From positions 1 to 35,325 of IMG/VR virus record IMGVR_UViG_3300031675_000586: DNA of 35,325 nucleotides. One strand, 5' to 3'. Shown here piece after piece: positions 29,290 through 35,325 of this stretch. Position 1 is the stretch's first letter. Every line of letters starts with the position of its first letter. This DNA is from a virus. The position numbers and the translations under genes were made by a program. Under the pieces are notes generated by a model. That model saw nothing but the letters and a program-made list of their open reading frames with translations, was not told where the DNA came from and did no database searches.

Positions 29290-29768
29290 ATAAACCTATC
29301 TATCAGTTTCCTATTTGAACTTGTTACCTGCTTGTATAGTTGCTCAACAGTATAGAATAATGCAACGTATACTCCTGTGCTAAATAACAATCTAAAATCA
29401 AATAACATTGCTTCTAGTGTGAACGGAGCAAAGCCTTGCCCTGAGAACCACACAGAACCGTTTACAGCAACGTGCCAAATCATTACGGCACTTGTAGTAC
29501 CCCAAACAAGGCTCTTGCTGTAGCGACTTACACTAGGTGTCACGGCGAACACAGTAAGCATAGTTACAAGTATAAGCATGTTAACTGGTTCTAAAAACAA
29601 GTTTGTGAATGCCATAATGCTTACAGGAAGCAGATATTGTATGCTAGTGTTGTCCGTAAGCCTAGGCATAAAGACTGCTAATGCAAACAGTGGTGTGAAA
29701 TTATCTTGCATTCCAAATATTCTATAAGTAACTAATGCCGCTATTAAAAATGCTATACTTTTCCACAT
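29286..29768 (-). CDS. Multi-pass membrane protein (DUF6580-like)
   Basis: Encodes 160 residues with four to five membrane segments: residues about 4-20 (SIAFLIAALVTYRIFGM), 45-75 (LLPVSIMAFTNLFLEPVNML), 80-100, 105-120 (WHVAVNGSVWFSG) and 130-150. The TPLFALAVFMPRLTD and NGSVWF segments recall the DUF6580 family, proposed ECF-transporter-S-like, with unknown substrate. A phage membrane transporter component would be unusual. The assignment is by memory of the pattern and is tentative. The AGTAAATAG upstream is only a weak late-like element. Confidence 0.55.
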   Translation of the reverse strand: MWKSIAFLIAALVTYRIFGMQDNFTPLFALAVFMPRLTDNTSIQYLLPVSIMAFTNLFLEPVNMLILVTMLTVFAVTPSVSRYSKSLVWGTTSAVMIWHVAVNGSVWFSGQGFAPFTLEAMLFDFRLLFSTGVYVALFYTVEQLYKQVTSSNRKLIDRFI

Positions 29769-29824
29769 ATTGTATCTCTTGTTGTTATTGTACTATTTAC
29801 TCTGTTTGCTGTTAGGATGTCTCA

Positions 29825-30262
29825 TTACCTGGCAGATGCGTTCACTCTCTTTCTTAAACTTGTACTACTGAAACTGTGATCTCTAGGATTAAATACTAAC
29901 TTGCAATTACGTTTCTTTGCAATATCCTTACCAGTGAAATCTTTTGTTTTATATTCATCTCCTAGTACTCTAACACTAATAGGCAATGTTAACAATAAGT
30001 CAGTTAAATCTTGTTCAGTATTGTAAATAATAATTTCATCTACATACTTAACAGCCGCTAGTTGTATCTGTCTTTCAACAATACTTTGTACTGGCTTGTT
30101 CTTTTCAGGGCGATCTTCTGTAGGGTCATTTTGTAATCCTACTATTAAGTATTCGCAGTGATGTGTTGCTTCTTCAAGCATTGTAATATGCCCTGCATGT
30201 AGTAAATCAAATGTACTACATGTAAAACCTATTGTACCTACACCTTTATAACTTAACTTCAT
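29825..30262 (-). CDS. Cytidylyltransferase-like nucleotidyltransferase
   Basis: Encodes 145 residues. It starts with GTIGFTCSTFDLLHAGHITM, the HxGH signature of cytidylyltransferases (H22-A-G-H25), and ends with the SSTSLRKRV segment resembling the ISSSxxR motif. LGDEYKTKDFTGKDIAKK is the middle. Relatives are glycerol-3-phosphate cytidylyltransferase (TagD) and RfaE2/HldE C-domain (ADP-heptose). It could activate a sugar or polyol phosphate for lipid or surface-glycan synthesis, or nicotinamide mononucleotide in principle. Overlap with the next gene upstream is 17 bases. Confidence 0.88.
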   Translation of the reverse strand: MKLSYKGVGTIGFTCSTFDLLHAGHITMLEEATHHCEYLIVGLQNDPTEDRPEKNKPVQSIVERQIQLAAVKYVDEIIIYNTEQDLTDLLLTLPISVRVLGDEYKTKDFTGKDIAKKRNCKLVFNPRDHSFSSTSLRKRVNASAR

Positions 30263-30872
30263 AATCTTCTACGTTTAACTCCCTTGGAAATTCTGCAAAC
30301 ACAAACGAGCACAGCCATAAATCGTTTTGTACAACCTTGCCAGACTCTAATATGTTATTATAATACAGATTGTCTTGTTCGTCAACCATTTGTATGCCAA
30401 TAATCTGTGCTGTTTTTACATCTAACGCTGAACCATTTAATAATAATGTAGCGTCGTCTGATAATAATATGCTTGCAGTACCTAATACTCTACCATATGG
30501 CCCAGTGGCAACAGGGCTCTCTGGTACTTTATCGTATGTCACCGGCTTCTTTACTAATGATGAATTAATAGGTATGTAGTGTACATCGATGTATCTTAAA
30601 TGTTGTACTGGTACACCTACTAGCATTGCTACCTTCATGCACAAGAACCTTACTACATCGTCTTTGTAAGGGCTTAGTGTGTAGGTGTTACTGAGGTTAT
30701 CGTTGGTTATGCCTTCCGTTAACTCAGGCGCTTTTTGTAATAAATACTTAATGTCAGAAGAAGAAACATAATCATCAATCACAACCGTGTCAGGCTCTCT
30801 AGCAATGACCCGTGGATTCATAGGAATTACGGATTTTAATTTCTGTAACCGATTAAAAAACTGTACTAACAT
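30246..30872 (-). CDS. Hypothetical protein at the divergence point
   Basis: The ATG at 30872 (MLVQFFNRLQKLKSVIPMNP) gives 208 residues. The alternative at 30932 would add 20 residues overlapping the promoter area of the plus-strand virion genes. It has VIDDYVSSSDIKYLLQKAPE, resembling the start of P4H-like oxygenases, and FAEFPRELNVEDYE at the end, but no HxD. It may be a degenerate or non-enzymatic member. A TTAAATAGG late-like element lies upstream. Confidence 0.65.
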   Translation of the reverse strand: MLVQFFNRLQKLKSVIPMNPRVIAREPDTVVIDDYVSSSDIKYLLQKAPELTEGITNDNLSNTYTLSPYKDDVVRFLCMKVAMLVGVPVQHLRYIDVHYIPINSSLVKKPVTYDKVPESPVATGPYGRVLGTASILLSDDATLLLNGSALDVKTAQIIGIQMVDEQDNLYYNNILESGKVVQNDLWLCSFVFAEFPRELNVEDYEVKL

Positions 30873-30907
30873 GCAAATGTACCTATTTAAATAATTTAGA
30901 ATAATAT

Positions 30908-30915
30908 GATAAATA
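30908..30915 (+). promoter_or_regulatory. Late promoter GATAAATA for plus-strand virion genes
   Basis: GATAAATACTTAT on the plus strand, about 35 nt before the ATG at 30950, followed by AGGAACCTC. It marks the switch from minus- to plus-strand transcription. Confidence 0.6.
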
Positions 30916-30949
30916 CTTATATAAAACAACATAGTAGGAACCTCAAATA

Positions 30950-33900
30950 ATGGCTGACGTTAAAAATTACGGACAAAGTGGTGTAGGCAGAGATCTACAG
31001 TTAGGCAAGCAAGGACCACGAGTCGTTTCAGATGCCGCCAATACGCAAATCAAGTTTACTACTATTGACGGTACAACTAGAATTGCTGTAGAAGGTGCAG
31101 ATGCAACAACAAGTACCCAATTAGTTACCAAGTCGCAATTAGATGCGGCGAGTACAGGCTCTGTAGGTACAGGATTTACTCTCGGTACACCTGCTGATGC
31201 AAAATACTTTATCACACCTAACATAGATGGTGCTAGTGGTACTGCAATTAGACAAAGTGCTATTACTACATTAACATCTGGTACAACAGTAACAGAAGCA
31301 ATTGATAAACTTAACGAAGCAATGCTCAACGTACAAAATGATACTTACGTTAGAGATGTCGCTGTAGCAACAAATGTTACGCAAGGTGGTTCACCATTAA
31401 CTGCTACGTTAACAATTACTACAAATGGTACGCCGACTCATTATACAATTGTTTGGGGCGATGGTTCAACAACTACTGCAACAACAGATAGTACACCAAG
31501 TCATACTTATACAGATAATTCAAACTCACCATACGATGTTGTCGTAACAGCATATAATAGTACTGGTGCAGGTGAAGGTAGTTCAGCAACTATTACTAAA
31601 ACAAATTTCATAACATTATATACTGCTAATCCAGTTGTTGCATTTGATATGTATGCCGCAAGTGCTGGTGGTTCATCTATACTAATCGTAGACGATGGAA
31701 CTCCGTTGTACTTAGATAACAATACAACAAACGTAACAGGAATAGCAGATGCCGCCTACGCAATACAATGGGGCGATGGATCATCAAATAGTGCAGTTAC
31801 AGATAACGATTATCCAGGTGGTTCAAACGGTTCTAGACTGGCGCACACTTACGCAACAGCAACCGAAACAGAACAAACGTTTACAACTAAATTAGACTTA
31901 GTAACTCATACTACAGCAGATCCAAGTCAAGTTCCACAAGAGACTACAAAAGTTGTTAGAGTTTACGATACGCATACACCAACTGTAGGGTTATCAACAA
32001 CGACAGGTGTTAACGAATCTGCTACTAGCGGTGTACCAGTTACATTTACTAACAACACCGAGAGTACAATCGGTAGTTATAGTGCTTATGGTATACAATA
32101 TGTATATACATGGGGTGATGGAACAACTACAACAGTAAACACTGGAGCCGGCGGTGCAGGTGACACAGGTGCAACTATAACTAAGACTTATACTTTATCA
32201 AATAGCCAACAAGCCTCTGGAACAGATGTTGACTATACTGGTACATTAAAAATAACTTCTAGCCATACAAGTTCACCTTTTACAAGTTCAAACTTTACAG
32301 TACACGTTGAGCCAGATATAAGAACTTCGTTCGTAGCAACAGCAATCAATTCAGCATTAAATGATGCTTCAGGTGATAATATTAGAACAGTATATAAAGG
32401 TACTGACTTATCAGGCAATGATAGAGCTATACTTACAATAGACAACACAACTCAAAATGGAACTGCTTACACTTACACATTTGGAGAAGGAACTAGCTCA
32501 GGTTCAATCACAGAGTCAGGTTCGCCAGCAGGTTCTGTAGGTGGTAGCAACATAACATTTGATTATGGTTCAGCTAGTACAGGCTCTAAAACATTAACCC
32601 TTGCTACAACAGGAACACCTGATATTACAGCACAATCTGATTCCGATACAGCAACTATTGTTGTTAAAGACGTACCGAGTGCGCCAAGTGGATTAAGTAG
32701 TAAAGCACTAACATGGAGTACAAGTTACAGCGAAGGCGGAAGACTAGCCTCAGGTGCTACAAACAATACAGGAACAACACCGCCAAGTGCAGGTGACTCA
32801 TTAGAAACTAATACAGTAAGACGTTTTGAATCAGGAACAGTACTATCTAGTACAGCATCAGACTTTTATAACGCATCAACTGGAACACTAACAGCATTAG
32901 TAAATGATAGTGCCGATGGCGCAAAGACATTTAGTGCAAGCGAAAACGAAACAGGAACATTTACTTCATTAGTTGTAACAGCAGAAGGTGATGCTAGAGA
33001 TGAGATAAGTTCTGCTTATCCTTCAAACTTTTATCAAGTTGCATCTGCAAGAGTAAGCAAAAGTATTAACGGATTAGCAAAAGGTATACATAAAGTTGAA
33101 CTAAGTCATAGTGCAACAGGTAACACTAACGAACTAACATTAGTTAAAGACAACTTAACATCTGCACCAACACTAAGCAGTGGTAGTGCAACATTAACAG
33201 AAAAAACAGCAGGTACATACAGATATGTATCAGGCATACCTTATTACGACAGCGGTAGCCCAGTAGTAACAATAGCAGGAATGACTGTAAACAACTTAGT
33301 CGGTGAAGCATATAACGATTCAGGTACAATTTTACAAGTTACTAGTGCTACAAATTCAGAAAGTACTACAGATGCATCAATATCAACACAAAATTATGGT
33401 TATACTAACATAGACGGATCAACAACAATGTTATCCGGAGGTGTTCCACTAGCACAAACTGGTGTTAGTAGTGCTTACGCATTAGGTTCATTAGATGTTA
33501 GCATTACTAATAGTAATAGAACATCAATTGAAACTATTAAATCAAGAATACAAAACATAAAGAGTTATAGTAGTTATACAGAACTAGCAACTAAGTTACA
33601 AGTAATGACAGAGAGTCCAACAGGATTTATAGAAACTGCTATACCTGTAGCAGATAGTTTAGGTGCTACACATGATGACGATGGATTAAGAGTTACAGGA
33701 TTCAGTAGTGCATCAGATACACCAAGTATTGCAGGTGGAACTAACTTCTATACAGCAAACGCATTTACCGGTGCTGTAACAGTTGCAGGTACACAAGAAG
33801 CAATAGTTAGGCTAGGTACATTACAACATTATACAACAAATTTAAGTTCAGGTTACTTGCCAGCAGGGCCAAACTTGAACTCAGGCAGAAGTGGAGCACA

Positions 33901-34276
33901 ATACTTTACTTTTGCATTTAGAAGAACAACAATGGCTAACTTCACAGTTACATTAAGCGGAAAAATAAGCGGAATGTTTATAGCCGCCCCAGGTACTGAT
34001 ATCGATGATACTAGTACTGTAGCTGGTTGGTTAGATTGTACAAGTACATACGCTGGAGCAGGAACACCAGGTGCTAACACAGGCGCAGGTGGTAATGGTT
34101 CAAATGGTTGTGCATTTACATCAGGTGATAGAATTGTAGACAACGCTACTATGAGTAGTGATGACTTTACATTTACATTAGGTGATCAGAACGGAACAGG
34201 GGCAACAGGAAATAATATCTTGATAAGAATTAAACTCGAGTCTGGAGACTCAATAACAAGCGTGAGTATAGCATAA
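30950..34276 (+). CDS. Large virion protein with PKD-type repeats (tail-fibre-like)
   Basis: Encodes 1108 residues, almost wholly Thr/Ser/Gly/Ala-rich, without long charged stretches. Residues 1-60 are a probable attachment module (MADVKNYGQSGVGRDLQLGK). PKD-like modules are seen as TIVWGDGSTTT (169-172), AIQWGDGSS (274-277) and YTWGDGTTTT (388-391), with a relic YTFGEG (511-514); each is followed by an HTY or TY strand. The later part (600-1100) has TGTLTALVNDSADG, FYQVASARVSKSIN and a C-terminal Gly-rich tip (AGAGTPGANTGAGGNGSNG). PKD folds bind glycans or proteins, consistent with host recognition. The late element and AGGAA site precede it. The large size and repeats are like marine T4-like structural proteins. 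Confidence 0.88.
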   Translation: MADVKNYGQSGVGRDLQLGKQGPRVVSDAANTQIKFTTIDGTTRIAVEGADATTSTQLVTKSQLDAASTGSVGTGFTLGTPADAKYFITPNIDGASGTAIRQSAITTLTSGTTVTEAIDKLNEAMLNVQNDTYVRDVAVATNVTQGGSPLTATLTITTNGTPTHYTIVWGDGSTTTATTDSTPSHTYTDNSNSPYDVVVTAYNSTGAGEGSSATITKTNFITLYTANPVVAFDMYAASAGGSSILIVDDGTPLYLDNNTTNVTGIADAAYAIQWGDGSSNSAVTDNDYPGGSNGSRLAHTYATATETEQTFTTKLDLVTHTTADPSQVPQETTKVVRVYDTHTPTVGLSTTTGVNESATSGVPVTFTNNTESTIGSYSAYGIQYVYTWGDGTTTTVNTGAGGAGDTGATITKTYTLSNSQQASGTDVDYTGTLKITSSHTSSPFTSSNFTVHVEPDIRTSFVATAINSALNDASGDNIRTVYKGTDLSGNDRAILTIDNTTQNGTAYTYTFGEGTSSGSITESGSPAGSVGGSNITFDYGSASTGSKTLTLATTGTPDITAQSDSDTATIVVKDVPSAPSGLSSKALTWSTSYSEGGRLASGATNNTGTTPPSAGDSLETNTVRRFESGTVLSSTASDFYNASTGTLTALVNDSADGAKTFSASENETGTFTSLVVTAEGDARDEISSAYPSNFYQVASARVSKSINGLAKGIHKVELSHSATGNTNELTLVKDNLTSAPTLSSGSATLTEKTAGTYRYVSGIPYYDSGSPVVTIAGMTVNNLVGEAYNDSGTILQVTSATNSESTTDASISTQNYGYTNIDGSTTMLSGGVPLAQTGVSSAYALGSLDVSITNSNRTSIETIKSRIQNIKSYSSYTELATKLQVMTESPTGFIETAIPVADSLGATHDDDGLRVTGFSSASDTPSIAGGTNFYTANAFTGAVTVAGTQEAIVRLGTLQHYTTNLSSGYLPAGPNLNSGRSGAQYFTFAFRRTTMANFTVTLSGKISGMFIAAPGTDIDDTSTVAGWLDCTSTYAGAGTPGANTGAGGNGSNGCAFTSGDRIVDNATMSSDDFTFTLGDQNGTGATGNNILIRIKLESGDSITSVSIA

Positions 34277-35325
34277 TGGCAATTACAGATACCCAAAAAG
34301 TCGACTTACTTTGGAAGAAGGTTGGTTTTGGTAAAACAAAAACTGATACCAATGCTAGTAAAAAGGCGCCTAACGAAGGTACATCATCTGATTTTATTAT
34401 TAAAGTTGATCAGATATGGGCTCAAAGTGCAAGTGTAGCCGGTGTTATACCAACAGCAAATTCAAGTATTGCAACGGTGTACAGCGATTCATTAGGCAAA
34501 GCTCACAAATTGTCAGAAGATGCAACATCCTCAGATAATAGAACATGGAAAACTAATTTAACTAATTGGATTGCTCCAAGTTTTGGTGCAACATACCAAG
34601 TTAAGATTTACGCCTCAGGTGCTAGTGATAGTGCTCCACAAACAAACGGTACTCAGTTATTTGAAACAGGTTCAGGTAGTGATGACCAATGGTACTTTGA
34701 CTATCAGTCAGGTGTATTACACTTTATAGGTAACAACTTACCATCCGATATTGGTACAGGTACATCGAATGTAATTTATGCCGCAGGTGCTAGGTACGTT
34801 GGTACTACTGGTATTAGTACAGATGCCTCCGGAGCAAGTGCTACATATAGAAAAGCTAATATGACCGCAGTATTTGCCGATAGTACTATTAACGATGGTG
34901 ACATCATTGAAGTTACTGATATGGGAGATGGTGAGTACGGTGTTTATATTGCTAAACAAGATAATCCAACAGCCACAGGACATTTAACACTAATTAGTAC
35001 GCAAGACAGTTCAGGTACAGATGCTCAAACATTAAGTGCAAGTGCTACATATAATGGTGCTACATTAACGTTAGGTAATTTAAGTGCTTCAAGTAAGCCG
35101 ATGCAAGTTATGGTAAACGTAACAACTGCATACGATGGTACCAGTACACTAACTGTTGGTGATGATAATGGTAACTCAAGATTAATGAGTACTACATACG
35201 TTGATTTAACTGAAACTGGTGTTTACGTTACTAACCCAAGTTATGTTTACAGTAATGCCTCTGATGCAGGTAACACATTAAAAGTGTATCAGTCTCAAGG
35301 AACATCAACACAAGGCGCGGCAACA
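34276..35325 (+). CDS. Virion structural protein, 3' end outside window
   Basis: ATG at 34276 overlaps the stop of the fibre-like gene (TAATG), and the frame is open to the right edge: 350 codons. It starts MAITDTQKVDLLWKKVGFGK with TKTDTNASKKAPNEG, which I recall as a conserved N-terminus of marine T4-like structural proteins. Later segments are Thr/Ser/Gly-rich (GATYQVKIYASGASDSAPQT, WYFDYQSGVLHFIG, MGDGEYGVYIAKQ). The start WKKVGFG suggests an assembly module, and the rest resembles a fibre or baseplate-associated protein. Not a known enzyme. Confidence 0.87.
   Translation, partial: MAITDTQKVDLLWKKVGFGKTKTDTNASKKAPNEGTSSDFIIKVDQIWAQSASVAGVIPTANSSIATVYSDSLGKAHKLSEDATSSDNRTWKTNLTNWIAPSFGATYQVKIYASGASDSAPQTNGTQLFETGSGSDDQWYFDYQSGVLHFIGNNLPSDIGTGTSNVIYAAGARYVGTTGISTDASGASATYRKANMTAVFADSTINDGDIIEVTDMGDGEYGVYIAKQDNPTATGHLTLISTQDSSGTDAQTLSASATYNGATLTLGNLSASSKPMQVMVNVTTAYDGTSTLTVGDDNGNSRLMSTTYVDLTETGVYVTNPSYVYSNASDAGNTLKVYQSQGTSTQGAAT

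Noticed and set aside
29825-30262. The nucleotidyltransferase as a NadD/NadM-type partner of NadE.
   Set aside because: HAGH and the SSTSLRKR end fit cytidylyltransferases (TagD/RfaE2) better; the NAD link cannot be supported by sequence alone.
30873-30932. Longer start (30932) for the 30246 gene.
   Set aside because: It would overlap the late promoter area for the virion genes and adds an odd hydrophobic leader; the ATG at 30872 has AGG upstream.
30967-31329. Minus-strand frames inside the fibre-like gene.
   Set aside because: Thr/Ser codon repeats on the plus strand create Val/Ala/Ser-rich frames on the other strand; no starts with ribosome sites.
1-35325. CRISPR arrays, IS elements, integrase or tRNA genes.
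   Set aside because: No regularly spaced direct repeats, transposase or integrase motifs, or cloverleaf patterns were seen on either strand.

Overview
The window looks like part of the genome of a T4-like (myovirus-type) tailed phage from a marine, Gram-negative host. The evidence is a sliding-clamp loader ATPase (gene 44 type), PhoH, T4-type late promoter elements (GATAAATA/TATAAATA), densely packed genes with ATGA and TAATG overlaps, and large Ser/Thr/Gly-rich virion proteins at the right end. The DNA is AT-rich. No photosynthesis gene, tRNA, integrase, IS element or CRISPR array was seen. The outer-membrane porin, the bacterial-type ferredoxin-NADP reductase and the NfuA/SufE/IscA-like Fe-S proteins suggest a proteobacterial host such as a SAR11- or OM43-like cell. 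That host assignment is inference.

Layout. From 1 to about 30.9 kb almost everything is on the minus strand. The exceptions are phoH (2435-3190) and a newly noticed 49-residue gene (25598-25747). The left part holds a partial gene, small ORFs, an HNH nuclease, a TorF-like porin, phoH, two paralogous radical SAM enzymes and the clamp loader. The stretch 7.4-10.4 kb holds three tandem 2-oxoglutarate/Fe(II) oxygenases and a UDP-glucose-dehydrogenase-like enzyme. The stretch 10.4-15.6 kb is a packed run of mostly unknown genes; among them are a lipoprotein, a GroES/gp31-like co-chaperonin, a DnaE-like fragment and a VOC-fold protein. From 15.6 to 30.3 kb lies a metabolic block: A-type Fe-S carrier, a fourth oxygenase, ClpP, SufE-like, NadE, SGNH hydrolase, GMP reductase, ferredoxin-NADP reductase, phosphoribosyltransferase, gamma-glutamylcyclotransferase-like, NfuA, dCMP deaminase, FabF-like ketoacyl synthase, cupin, membrane protein and cytidylyltransferase. 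At 30.9 kb transcription switches to the plus strand for virion genes, the first a 1108-residue fibre-like protein with PKD-type repeats.

How the parts fit. Two promoter classes can be read by eye. Six TTGACA-N16/17-TATAAT promoters (the most upstream of these at 25.4 kb has TTGACT) would use host sigma70 and drive replication and metabolism genes. About ten GATAAATA-like late elements precede the porin, virion and several unknown genes. The metabolic genes centre on iron: three Fe-S assembly proteins, two predicted Fe-S enzymes, a reductase that supplies electrons and four Fe(II) oxygenases. Nucleotide and cofactor genes (GMP reductase, dCMP deaminase, PRTase, NadE) and an envelope/lipid set (porin, FabF, UDP-sugar dehydrogenase, cytidylyltransferase) complete it.

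Least expected items: sigma70 promoters whose -10 box lies only 5-6 nt from an ATG (possible leaderless starts); the plus-strand island at 25.4-25.8 kb; a terminator-like hairpin just upstream of phoH; an 18-codon ORF coupled to gene 44; and a long late-promoter leader at 17.8-18.0 kb. All calls come from reading the sequence and remembered family motifs; no database search was run.
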